Shown: positions 1-7,981 of the stretch, piece after piece
Layout: every line of letters begins with the position of its first letter
Position numbering within the stretch: the first letter of the stretch is position 1
Origin: Clostridia bacterium
GTDB taxonomy: Bacteria; Bacillota; Clostridia; Christensenellales; Borkfalkiaceae
Assembly (NCBI GenBank): GCA_017505675.1
Contig: JAFVOV010000112.1
Coordinates: forward strand, 1-20,902
Direction of reading: 5' to 3'
DNA: 20,902 nt
Position numbers and translations under genes: made by a program
The notes under the pieces: model-generated
Seen by the model: only the letters and a program-made list of their open reading frames with translations
The model's database searches: none
Told to the model about the DNA's origin: nothing

Positions 1-1302
1 GAAAACACCGATTTTAGCCGTACTTATAAATTTGACGGCGGTATAGTGGATTTCGTTAAGTATTTGAACGAAGGTAAATCTTCGCTTTACGGAGAACCGC
101 TTTTCGTTTCGGCAACTAAAGATAATATTTACGTTGAACTTGCAATTCAGCATACAGACGCGTATACGGACAGCGTTTATTCTTACGTTAATAACATTCC
201 TACGGGCGAGGGCGGTACGCACGAAACGGGTTTCCGTTCAGGGCTAACGCGTACGCTTAACGATTACGCTAGGGAAAAAAATATTTTAAAAGAAAAAGAC
301 GACAACTTACTCGGTGACGACTTTAAAGAAGGTTTAACCGCGATAATTTCTATTAAAATGCAAAACGTGCAGTTTGAAGGGCAAACCAAAACTAAACTCG
401 GTAACCCCGAAGCGCGCCCTGCGGTAGAATACGTTACCGTAAACGAACTTGCAACGCTTATGAAAAATAAAAAACTGGGCAAGGTTTTTGATACTATTAT
501 AAATAAGGCGTTGGGCGCGGCAAAGGTTAGGCTTGCCGCTAAAAAGGCAAAAGAAATTGCTAGAGCGTCAAAGAGCATTGAAGCGCAGAATTTGGTTGGT
601 AAACTTGCCGCTTGTTCGGGTAGAAAAGCGGAACTTAACGAACTGTTTATAGTTGAAGGGGATTCTGCAGGGGGCAGCGCAAAGCAAGCGCGCGTTCGTC
701 AATATCAAGCAATTTTACCTTTGCGTGGTAAACCGCTTAACGTTGAGAAGAAGAAACTTGACCAAATTTTACAAAATGAAGAAATAAGAACTATTATTTC
801 CGCGCTCGGAACGGGTATAGGTTCGGAATTTGATTTAGAAGGGCTTAAATATCATAAAGTTATAATTTTATCTGATGCCGACCAAGACGGCGCGCACATA
901 AGGGCAATTTTATTAACTTTCTTCTTTAGATATATGCGTGAACTTATTAAGGCTGGGCACGTTTATATAGGTATGCCACCCCTTTATAAAGTGCATAGGG
1001 GTAGCGTTGAAGAATACGCTTACGACGATAGTGAACTTGATAAAGCAAAAGCAAAAGTTGGTAGGGGCGCGGAAATTCAGCGATATAAAGGGCTTGGTGA
1101 AATGAACCCCAGTCAACTTTGGGAAACTACAATGAACCCTGAAACGCGCGCTCTTATGCAGGTTACTATAGAAGACGCTGCCGAAGCGGACAGGCTTATA
1201 ACCGTGCTTATGGGGGATGAAGTTGGCGAGAGAAAGAAATACATTTTTGAACACGCAAACTTCAATAAAGAAGATAAGTTCGCAAAGATGAAACGCTCTT
1301 AA
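1..1302 (+). CDS. parE: Type IIA topoisomerase subunit B (probably ParE), 5'-truncated by window edge
   Basis: The frame is open from base 1, so this is the C-terminal part (433 residues) of a type IIA topoisomerase B subunit. A GTG at position 46 is an internal valine, not a start. The N-terminal GHKL ATPase domain lies outside the window. Visible parts are the end of the transducer domain (FDGGIVDFVKYLN), the TOPRIM domain with the catalytic EGDSAGG (from about base 655), PLRGK and the metal-binding DADQDGAHIR (about base 874), and the C-terminal QRYKGLGEMNP block that contacts the A subunit. The enzyme uses ATP to pass one DNA duplex through another. It forms an operon with the A subunit 17 bases downstream. 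GyrB and ParE are hard to separate on this fragment. I favour ParE because the partner lacks a GyrA box. The family is certain; the paralogue is moderately supported. Confidence 0.9.
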   Translation, partial: ENTDFSRTYKFDGGIVDFVKYLNEGKSSLYGEPLFVSATKDNIYVELAIQHTDAYTDSVYSYVNNIPTGEGGTHETGFRSGLTRTLNDYAREKNILKEKDDNLLGDDFKEGLTAIISIKMQNVQFEGQTKTKLGNPEARPAVEYVTVNELATLMKNKKLGKVFDTIINKALGAAKVRLAAKKAKEIARASKSIEAQNLVGKLAACSGRKAELNELFIVEGDSAGGSAKQARVRQYQAILPLRGKPLNVEKKKLDQILQNEEIRTIISALGTGIGSEFDLEGLKYHKVIILSDADQDGAHIRAILLTFFFRYMRELIKAGHVYIGMPPLYKVHRGSVEEYAYDDSELDKAKAKVGRGAEIQRYKGLGEMNPSQLWETTMNPETRALMQVTIEDAAEADRLITVLMGDEVGERKKYIFEHANFNKEDKFAKMKRS

Positions 1303-1319
1303 AATAAAGGGAGAAACAA

Positions 1320-3755
1320 ATGGAAAACCAAAAGGGTATAATATTTTCGTCACTTGACGAAGTTTTGAAAAATTCAATGATACCGTATGCGGAAAACGTT
1401 ATATTAGATAGAGCGCTTCCGCGTGTTGAAGATGGTCTTAAACCCGTTCAAAGGCGTATACTTTACGCTATGTACGAAATGGGTTTAACGCCTGATAAGC
1501 CTTATAAAAAGTGCGCAAAAATCGTCGGTGAAGTTTTAGGTAAATACCATCCGCACGGTGATAGTTCGGTTTACGGCGCTATCGTTCACCTTGCGCAAGA
1601 TTTTAATATGAGAATGCCACTTATTAAAGGGCAAGGTAACTTTGGTACGATAGACGGGGATTCTGCCGCTGCGTACAGATACACTGAAGCAAGGCTTGAA
1701 GAACTTGCTTTGGAACTTTTAAAAGATATTGATAAAGACACCGTTAAGTTTAGCCTTAACTTTGACGATACGCAAGAAGAACCCGATACTTTGCCCGGAA
1801 GATACCCAAATCTTTTAGTAAACGGCGCAACGGGTATTGCGGTTGGACTTGCAACTAACATTCCGCCACATAATTTGGTGGAAGTTATTAACGGAACTAT
1901 AGCGTATATTGACAACCCAAAAATTTCCTTAAAGGAAATGATGAAGTATATTAAAGCGCCGGACTTTCCTACGGGCGGTTATATAGTTGCGGGTGAAGAA
2001 CTTGAAGAAGCCTATAAAACCGGGCGCGGTAAAATAAAAATTAAAGCGCGCGTTAATATTGAAAAGGACACGGGTGAAAAACAAAACCTTATAATTTCTG
2101 AACTTCCGTATCAGGTTAATAAAGCAAACTTGCTTAAAAAAATCGCCGATATGAAAGAAGAAAGGAAAGAACTTTTAGGCGGGATTGCAGACGTTGTTGA
2201 CGAATCTGATAGAAACGGTATGCGCGCCGTTATTAAACTTAAAAAAGAAGCGGATGCAAAGGCGATTTTAAACTATTTATATAAAAATACCGATTTGGAA
2301 ACGAGTTTCGGTATAAATATGGTTGCCATTGCTGACGGAAAACCCTGTCAGTTAGGTTTACTTGAAATTATAAGTTATTACGTAAACTATCAGCGTGAAG
2401 TAATTTTAAGGCGCAGTAAGTTTGAACTTGAACGCGCAAAAGAGCGCGCCCATATTTTGGAAGGCTTAATAGTTGCCGTAAGAAATATTGACGAAGTTAT
2501 TAAAATTATTAAGAGCGCGGAAAATACCGCAGACGCAAGGGCTAAACTGCGCGCAAGGTTTGATTTGAGCGAAGCGCAGGCTAACGCAATACTCGATTTA
2601 AGGCTTGCAAGGCTTACTAAACTTGAAATTTACAAGTTAGAAGAAGAACTTGCAGAGTTAAAGAAAAAAATTGCATATTTAACGGAAATCGTTTCTAGCA
2701 AGGCAAAGCAGATGGAAGTTGTTAAAACCGAACTTAACGCTATTAAGCGCAAGCACGGTGACGACCGCAGAAGTAATATTATTATGGGCGATAAAGAACT
2801 TGATATTGAGAGCGTAGAAAAAGAACTTAAACAAATTGACGACTTCGTTGTGGCGTTTACTGAAGGCAAGATGTTTAAGAAGATGACCGAAAAGAACTTT
2901 AAGATGAGTGATAAAAAGGTCAAAGAAAATTCTGCCGCTGAAGACTTTATTCGCTTTGCCGTTAAAGCGCGTAGCGACCAAACTCTATACGCGTTTACAA
3001 ACCTTGGTAACTGTTGTAAAATTGATTTAGAAGTTGCGCCCGAATGCCGTTATCGCGATAAAGGGCAGAAGTTTAACGCCGTTGCAAAAGAAGCGGCAAG
3101 AAACGAATACCCCGTTGCATTTTTTGCAGTTGACGAAGGAAAACTTCCTGACGGATATTTAATATTCTTTACTAAAAACGGTTTAATCAAAAAGGCTGCT
3201 TGGGAAGAATATAATTTGATAAAACCGTATTATCAAGCGTTCGTTCTTAAAGATGATGACGAAGTTATTGCCGTTGAAAACGACGACCCCGAAGCAAATT
3301 TTGCTTTCGTAACAAAGAACGGATTAAGCGCTACGGCAGTTAAAGAAAATTTCCCGATAAATAAAAGGGTTGCAGGTGGCGTGAAAGGCTTTACTTTAAG
3401 TAAAGGTGACGAAATTATACTTGCAACGCAAGTTGACGGTGAAGGGGAATTTGTAATTGTTACTGACGCAGGTTTCTATAAGCGCGTTTTAACGAGTGAA
3501 ATTAACGCTAAAAATAGAGGCACGAAGGGTATGAAAATCGTTGAACTTGGCGGCGCTAAAGTCGTTTATGCAGGTACGGTTAAAGAGCCGTTTGATTTAG
3601 CGGTAATTGATACTTTCGGCGTGGCGTTTACGGTAAATACGGAAACCATACTTTTAGAAGAAAGAACAACGAAAGGAAAAACGCTTAAAAATGAAAACAA
3701 AAAGCGTAGCCCTGAAAAGGTGTTTAAACTTTTTGAAACACCCGAACAATTTTAA
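1320..3755 (+). CDS. parC: Type IIA topoisomerase subunit A (probably ParC)
   Basis: This 811-residue protein is the DNA-cleaving subunit partnering the preceding gene. Residues 1-500 form the winged-helix, tower and coiled-coil breakage-reunion core. The catalytic tyrosine is Tyr121 in the RYTEARL motif, and the HPHGDSS segment lies near residues 77-83. The C-terminal part (about 500-811) is a beta-pinwheel with repeated blades, for example KRVAGGVKGF and NRGTKGMKIVEL. At the position of the gyrase-specific GyrA box (QRRGGKG) it has KMSDKKVKEN, so DNA wrapping and negative supercoiling are unlikely. This points to topoisomerase IV-type decatenation. The ATG is preceded by AAAGGGAG. The residue equivalent to E. 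coli GyrA Asp87 is Gly86, which matters for quinolone binding. A genome-wide count of gyrA/parC paralogues would settle the name. Confidence 0.88.
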   Translation: MENQKGIIFSSLDEVLKNSMIPYAENVILDRALPRVEDGLKPVQRRILYAMYEMGLTPDKPYKKCAKIVGEVLGKYHPHGDSSVYGAIVHLAQDFNMRMPLIKGQGNFGTIDGDSAAAYRYTEARLEELALELLKDIDKDTVKFSLNFDDTQEEPDTLPGRYPNLLVNGATGIAVGLATNIPPHNLVEVINGTIAYIDNPKISLKEMMKYIKAPDFPTGGYIVAGEELEEAYKTGRGKIKIKARVNIEKDTGEKQNLIISELPYQVNKANLLKKIADMKEERKELLGGIADVVDESDRNGMRAVIKLKKEADAKAILNYLYKNTDLETSFGINMVAIADGKPCQLGLLEIISYYVNYQREVILRRSKFELERAKERAHILEGLIVAVRNIDEVIKIIKSAENTADARAKLRARFDLSEAQANAILDLRLARLTKLEIYKLEEELAELKKKIAYLTEIVSSKAKQMEVVKTELNAIKRKHGDDRRSNIIMGDKELDIESVEKELKQIDDFVVAFTEGKMFKKMTEKNFKMSDKKVKENSAAEDFIRFAVKARSDQTLYAFTNLGNCCKIDLEVAPECRYRDKGQKFNAVAKEAARNEYPVAFFAVDEGKLPDGYLIFFTKNGLIKKAAWEEYNLIKPYYQAFVLKDDDEVIAVENDDPEANFAFVTKNGLSATAVKENFPINKRVAGGVKGFTLSKGDEIILATQVDGEGEFVIVTDAGFYKRVLTSEINAKNRGTKGMKIVELGGAKVVYAGTVKEPFDLAVIDTFGVAFTVNTETILLEERTTKGKTLKNENKKRSPEKVFKLFETPEQF

Positions 3756-3767
3756 TAATAAATAATT

Positions 3768-3800
3768 AAAGCCCGACGGTTTCGTCAGGCTTTTTAATTT
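3768..3800 (+). terminator. Intrinsic terminator after parC
   Basis: The arms 3768-3778 and 3783-3793 pair over 11 positions with one C/A mismatch around a GTTT loop. Five T residues end the hairpin. It lies 12 bases after the parC stop codon and closes the topoisomerase operon. Confidence 0.85.
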
Positions 3801-3829
3801 TTCCGCTTTTGTTGGGCGGAAATTTTTTT
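3800..3829 (+). terminator. Second, tandem terminator between parC and the phage cassette
   Basis: TTTCCGC (3800-3806) pairs with GCGGAAA (3816-3822) around a 9-base loop, followed by seven T residues. Together with the hairpin just upstream it insulates the capsid cassette from parE-parC transcription. This implies that the cassette depends on its own promoter at 3863. Confidence 0.65.
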
Positions 3830-3862
3830 ATAATTTTTTTAATTTTCTTAGTCAGTTACCTA

Positions 3863-3890
3863 TTTACAAACAAATGTTCGGTGTTAAAAT
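3863..3890 (+). promoter_or_regulatory. Sigma-A-like promoter of the capsid cassette
   Basis: TTTACA (3863-3868) and TAAAAT (3885-3890) are separated by 16 bases. TGT directly before the -10 makes it an extended -10 promoter. Each hexamer matches the consensus at five of six positions. Transcription would start near 3897, giving a leader of about 17 bases that carries the GAGGGG ribosome binding site of the terminase gene. Confidence 0.65.
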
Positions 3891-3913
3891 GCGGGTGTGA
3901 TGCGAGGGGCGAT

Positions 3914-5347
3914 ATGCGGGAAATAATTGAGCGGATTATAAAAATAGAACAGGAAGAAAAACGGAGAAAGGGCGAAGATAGGCTTAATAAATATAACACG
4001 GGGGAAATTATTCATAATAAGCAAGTTGCTTTCCATAAATGCCAAAAAAAGAACAGGTGGGTTTTTGGGGGAAACCGCAGTGGTAAGACGGAGTGTGGCG
4101 CAGTAGAAGCCGTTTATATGGCGCGTGGAGTGCATCCTTATAGAAAAAATAAGGATAACGTTTTCGGGTGGGTAGTATCGCTTTCGCAACAGGTTCAGCG
4201 TGACGTGGCGCAGGCTAAAATTCTATCGTATATAAATCCGTCTTGGATAGCGGAAGTTACTATGCTTTCGGGGAAAAAAGATTCGTTAAAGAGCGGCATA
4301 ATAGACCAACTGCATATTAAAAACGTTTTTGGGGGGATTTCCGTTATAGGTTTTAAATCTTGCGACCAAGGTAGGGAAAAATTTCAAGGCAGTTCACTTG
4401 ATTTTGTTTGGTTTGACGAAGAACCGCCCGAAGATATTTACCGCGAATGTAGAATGCGTGTTATGGATAAAAAGGGGGATATTTTCGGCACTATGACACC
4501 CCTTAAAGGGCTTACCTTTATTCACGACGAAATTTATTTAAATAAAGGCAACTCTAAAGAAGTTTGGTATGAGTTTATGGAATGGGCGGATAACCCTTAT
4601 TTAGATAAAGAAGAAGTTGATTCGCTTACCGAAACTTTGTCTAACGAGCAGTTGGAAAGTAGGCGTTACGGGCGGTTTAAGGCATCTTACGGTATGGTAT
4701 ACCCAGAATTTGACGAAGAAGTTCACGTTTTGAAAACCCCGATAAAAATACCGATTGAGTGGCAAGACAATATATCTATTGACCCAGGCTTAAACAACCC
4801 TTTATCCGCGCATTGGTACGCCGTAGATTACGACGGCAACGTATACGTTATGGCAGAACATTTTGAAGCGGGCAAAGATATAGTTTACCACGCCGATAAA
4901 ATAAAACGCATTAGCCACGCTTTAGGGTGGAAAACTGACGCTTACGGCAGGCTTAACGCGCTTATAGACTCGGCGGCAAATCAGAAAACTTTAGCGTCAT
5001 CTAAAAGTGTAACGGAATTGTTTTACGAGCAGGGCATTGCGGTTTCGCCTAAAGTTAATAAAGATATGTTTTCAGGCATACAGCGCGTTAAACAGTATTT
5101 AAAGGTGGTTGACGGAAAACCTAAAATTTACATATTTCCGTGTTGCGTAAACTTGATTAGGGAACTTAAAACTTACCGTTGGGGCGAAGGGGAAAATCCT
5201 AAAAAAACAGACGACCACGCGCTTGACGAACTGCGGTATTATTTAATGAGTAAGCCTGAAAAAATTCCGCCCAAAAAAGAGAAGACGGCAATAGAAAAAG
5301 ATAAGGAAAGGTTGATGAAAAAGTTGCGCCGCAATAAATTTAGTTAA
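3914..5347 (+). CDS. terL: Phage terminase large subunit (packaging ATPase/nuclease)
   Basis: This 477-residue protein is the two-domain motor that cuts concatemeric DNA and pumps it through the portal into the procapsid. The ATPase domain shows Walker A GGNRSGKT (52-59), Walker B LDFVWFDEE (162-170, catalytic Glu169 or Glu170) and the coupling motif GTMTPLKG. The RNase H-like nuclease domain has the expected acidic residues: Asp290 in SIDPGL, Asp352 in LIDSAA and Asp434/Asp438 in DDHALDEL. All catalytic residues are present, so it looks functional. The frame stays open back to 3809, but I chose ATG 3914. It has GAGGGG just upstream, and the longer version would begin before the promoter and add an artefactual hydrophobic tail. 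It heads the capsid operon; no separate small terminase gene precedes it. Confidence 0.92.
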   Translation: MREIIERIIKIEQEEKRRKGEDRLNKYNTGEIIHNKQVAFHKCQKKNRWVFGGNRSGKTECGAVEAVYMARGVHPYRKNKDNVFGWVVSLSQQVQRDVAQAKILSYINPSWIAEVTMLSGKKDSLKSGIIDQLHIKNVFGGISVIGFKSCDQGREKFQGSSLDFVWFDEEPPEDIYRECRMRVMDKKGDIFGTMTPLKGLTFIHDEIYLNKGNSKEVWYEFMEWADNPYLDKEEVDSLTETLSNEQLESRRYGRFKASYGMVYPEFDEEVHVLKTPIKIPIEWQDNISIDPGLNNPLSAHWYAVDYDGNVYVMAEHFEAGKDIVYHADKIKRISHALGWKTDAYGRLNALIDSAANQKTLASSKSVTELFYEQGIAVSPKVNKDMFSGIQRVKQYLKVVDGKPKIYIFPCCVNLIRELKTYRWGEGENPKKTDDHALDELRYYLMSKPEKIPPKKEKTAIEKDKERLMKKLRRNKFS

Positions 5348-5382
5348 GCCGTTTTTTGCGGTGTTAATTTAAAAAAATTGAA

Positions 5383-5694
5383 ATGAAAGGTAAAAGGAAA
5401 AAGAGCGCCGTTACTGATAAAGAATTAAAGCAAGCGCTTATAAAAAAGGCGCTCGGTTACGACGTTACCGAAGTGGTTGAAGAATATTTAAGCGGTGACG
5501 ACGGTGACGTTAAACTAGCGAAAAAGAAAGTATCGGTAAAAAGTGTTCCGCCCGATATGACGGCGCTTAAAATTTTAATGGACGGGCAAGAGTGTAACGT
5601 CAGCGAAATGAGCGACGACGAGTTAATAAAAGAGAAGAAAAGATTGCTTAATTTGCTAGATGAATTAAATAGTGATAAGGAGATGAAAAATTGA
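5383..5694 (+). CDS. 103-aa phage cassette protein, possible terminase-associated factor
   Basis: This small, highly charged, mostly helical protein lies between the large terminase and the portal gene. Residues 1-20 are very basic. The middle (LGYDVTEVVEEYL, then KKVSVKSVPPDMTALKIL) resembles, from memory, the conserved part of short proteins coded next to terminases in clostridial phages. The C-terminal helix (SDDELIKEKKRLLNLLDEL) could oligomerise. A role as a small terminase or packaging accessory is inference from position. No clear helix-turn-helix is visible, and small terminase genes normally precede the large subunit gene. Its ATG lacks a strong ribosome binding site. Its TGA stop overlaps the TTG start of the portal gene, suggesting translational coupling. 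Confidence 0.7.
   Translation: MKGKRKKSAVTDKELKQALIKKALGYDVTEVVEEYLSGDDGDVKLAKKKVSVKSVPPDMTALKILMDGQECNVSEMSDDELIKEKKRLLNLLDELNSDKEMKN
5677..5682 (+). promoter_or_regulatory. Ribosome binding site that fixes a TTG start for the portal gene
   Basis: AAGGAG ends 8 bases before the TTG at 5691. The start and the previous stop share the bases TTGA, a four-base overlap typical of translationally coupled genes. No ATG in the portal frame has a comparable site nearby. Confidence 0.75.
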
Positions 5695-7535
5695 ATACGG
5701 AAAAGGAAAAAGAACGGGAAAAGTACGTTGAAGAACTAGTTGCAGAAGTTACGGAAGATTTTATGGCTAGGCGTAAAGAACGGCTTATGATTGAAAGGCA
5801 ATGGGAACTAAATATGAATTTTTTGCAAGGTAATCAGTATTGCGATATAAATTCGCGTGGGGAAATTGCAGATGAAAGCGTGGATTTTTACTGGCAGAAT
5901 AAAGGTGTGTTTAACCATATTGCCCCTATAATTGACACTAGGCTTGCAAAATTTTCAAGAATAACGCCAACCGTGTGCGTTCGCCCAAGAACTGATGACG
6001 ATAAAGACGTTGAAGCGGCAAATCTTGCTGAAAAACTTATTGAGAGCGCTTTTAAGGGCGCGGATATGAACGGCGTGGCGAAAAAAGTTACCTTGTGGAG
6101 TGAAACGTGCGGTACGGGGTTTTATAAAATTATTTGGGATGCAAACGGAGGGCAGAAATTAGGGCAAACCGAGCAGGGCGAAGTTTACGAAGGGGACGTG
6201 CAAATTATGCCCGTTTCACCGTTTGAAATTTTCCCCGATAGTTTAGGGGTGGAAAACCTTTCTAACTGTAAAAGCATTATACACGCTAAAGCCGTTACCG
6301 TAAAAAGCGTTAAAGAAAAATACGGTGTTTCTTTAGTTGGCGAAAAGGTGGGGATACAAAGCCTTAATAAGCCGACCTTATTAAAAAGCGGAACGGGGGA
6401 AAAAGATATTCTTCACGACGCGGTTATAGTTATTGAAAAATATGAAATGCCGTCCGAACAATACCCGGAAGGTAGGCTTATAACGGTTGCCGGCGGTAAA
6501 CTTTTATACGCAGGGGAATTGCCGTATATTAACGGCGAAAATAAAGTTAGGGGTTACCCTTTCGTTAAGCAAGAATCTTTCCCCGTGGCGGGTAACTTTT
6601 TCGGCAGTAGCGTAATTGAACGGCTTATACCCGTTCAGCGCGCGTATAATGCCGTTAAAAACCGAAAACACGAATTTTTGAATAGACTTTCAATGGGCGT
6701 TATGACCGTAGAAGACGGTTCAGTTGACGTTGACGACCTTGCTGAAGAAGGGTTATCCCCCGGTAAAATTTTGGTTTATAGGCAAGGCTCGAAAGCGCCG
6801 GAGATTATGTCTGATATGACTATGCCGGACGATTTTAACGAAGAAGAGAATAAACTGTTAAACGAATTCGTTATAGTAAGCGGAGTAAGCGACGTTACAT
6901 CAAGCGCTTCTAACGCAGCGTTATCAAGCGGAACGGCTCTAGAGATTTTAATTGAACAAGATAACTCTAGAATGCTAATGCAGGCGGAAATTATAAGGAA
7001 TTGCAGATTAGAAGTGGCAAGGCAAATTATTAGGCTATATTCACAGTTTTCCGCAGGGGTAAGGGCGATAAAATTTCAAGACGAATTTAATAGGACTAAA
7101 ATTTATTACGCAGATAAACGCGTTTCAGAATCGGACGACGTGTATTTAGAGAACGAAAACGAACTTTTACTTACGCATAGACAGAAAAACGAAACGGTGT
7201 TTAAACTTTATCAAAGCGGACTGCTTGCTGATGAAAACGGAACTATACGCCCTGCGGTAAAAGAAAAGGTGTTGTCGCTTTTAGGGTATAAAGAACTTGA
7301 TTATAGGCAAGGGCTTACTAGGTTACAAGAAGAAAAAGCAAAGAGCGAAAACGAACTTTTGAAAAGAGCGCCCTTATCTATTGACGAAATTGACGACGAC
7401 GCAGTTCACGTTGACGAACACGTGCGGTTCGTGCTTAACGAATACGGTGATTTAACCGAAAAACAAAAAAACGATTTTTACGCTCACGTAAGAGAGCATA
7501 AAGAAAGAATTAAATTAACGATGGAGAATAAATAA
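5691..7535 (+). CDS. Phage portal protein
   Basis: This 614-residue protein is the predicted portal, the dodecameric ring at one capsid vertex through which the terminase loads DNA and to which the tail attaches. Near the N terminus, RQWELNMNFLQGNQY (36-50) is the motif typical of podovirus-like/P22-like portals. It is followed by NHIAPIIDTRLAKFSRITPTV and a long alpha/beta wing region. Further on, PVQRAYNAVKNRKHEF and a Ser/Ala-rich segment before LEILIEQDNSRM fit the stem and tunnel-loop part. The C-terminal 100 residues are charged and helical. It starts at TTG, which is set by the AAGGAG site. The scaffold-like gene follows with no spacer. Length and order (terminase, portal, scaffold, capsid) fit the family. 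Assignment to the P22-like rather than another portal class is less certain. Confidence 0.87.
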   Translation: MNTEKEKEREKYVEELVAEVTEDFMARRKERLMIERQWELNMNFLQGNQYCDINSRGEIADESVDFYWQNKGVFNHIAPIIDTRLAKFSRITPTVCVRPRTDDDKDVEAANLAEKLIESAFKGADMNGVAKKVTLWSETCGTGFYKIIWDANGGQKLGQTEQGEVYEGDVQIMPVSPFEIFPDSLGVENLSNCKSIIHAKAVTVKSVKEKYGVSLVGEKVGIQSLNKPTLLKSGTGEKDILHDAVIVIEKYEMPSEQYPEGRLITVAGGKLLYAGELPYINGENKVRGYPFVKQESFPVAGNFFGSSVIERLIPVQRAYNAVKNRKHEFLNRLSMGVMTVEDGSVDVDDLAEEGLSPGKILVYRQGSKAPEIMSDMTMPDDFNEEENKLLNEFVIVSGVSDVTSSASNAALSSGTALEILIEQDNSRMLMQAEIIRNCRLEVARQIIRLYSQFSAGVRAIKFQDEFNRTKIYYADKRVSESDDVYLENENELLLTHRQKNETVFKLYQSGLLADENGTIRPAVKEKVLSLLGYKELDYRQGLTRLQEEKAKSENELLKRAPLSIDEIDDDAVHVDEHVRFVLNEYGDLTEKQKNDFYAHVREHKERIKLTMENK

Positions 7536-7964
7536 ATGGAAGAATTAAAAATGGAACAAACCGAGCAAACCCCGCGCGCTGCGGATGCAGAACAAACTAT
7601 CGGCGGAAGCGAAAGCGAAGTCTCTTATGGAAAATTCAAAGACGTAAACGCGCTTATTAACGCTTACAATTCTTTGCAATCTGAATTTACCAAACGCTGT
7701 CAGAAAGTAAAAGAACTTGAAAGTAGACTTGAAGCAGTCGGAAAAACTAACGCTCCGATAAACGCGGATATAACGGCGCAAAAGGAAGATATAAACAAAG
7801 AGAGTAAGGAAAAAATTCTCAAAGAATATCTTTTAGACGTTTTGGGTAAAAAGCCCAAAGCCATCGTGCTTGACGGTTCGGGTGTGGGTGTTAAAACGCC
7901 TATAAACAAACCGAAAACAATACAAGAAGCGGGTAAACTCGCAAAAGATTTATTTAAAAAATAA
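7536..7964 (+). CDS. Phage scaffolding-like protein
   Basis: This 142-residue protein begins on the base after the portal stop codon and lies just before the major capsid gene, the usual place for a scaffold. Residues 1-30 are acidic and low in hydrophobics. YGKFKDVNALINAYNSLQ (31-48) and the helix continuing to about residue 67 form a probable coiled coil. The C-terminal 25 residues are basic and end in a short helix (IQEAGKLAKDLFKK), as in scaffolds that bind coat protein through a basic C-terminal helix. No protease motif is visible, and no prohead protease is coded nearby, so the scaffold may leave the capsid intact, as in P22. The function is inferred from position and composition. Confidence 0.72.
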   Translation: MEELKMEQTEQTPRAADAEQTIGGSESEVSYGKFKDVNALINAYNSLQSEFTKRCQKVKELESRLEAVGKTNAPINADITAQKEDINKESKEKILKEYLLDVLGKKPKAIVLDGSGVGVKTPINKPKTIQEAGKLAKDLFKK

Positions 7965-7981
7965 TACGGAGAAGAAAAATT

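Noticed and set aside
46..48. GTG as the true start of the topoisomerase B subunit
   Set aside because: The frame is open upstream, and bases 1-45 code for conserved residues of the family (EN...FSRTYKFDGG).
913..1377. Minus-strand frame of 154 codons across the parE-parC junction
   Set aside because: It is a shadow of two well-supported genes, with no start signal and no known family.
3809..3913. N-terminal hydrophobic extension of the terminase frame (possible signal or membrane segment)
   Set aside because: It overlaps a terminator hairpin and lies upstream of and across the promoter. ATG 3914 has a good ribosome binding site and gives a normal terminase N terminus.
5348..5382. Possible terminator in the gap after the terminase gene (GCCG, T run, GCGG)
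   Set aside because: The arms do not pair properly.
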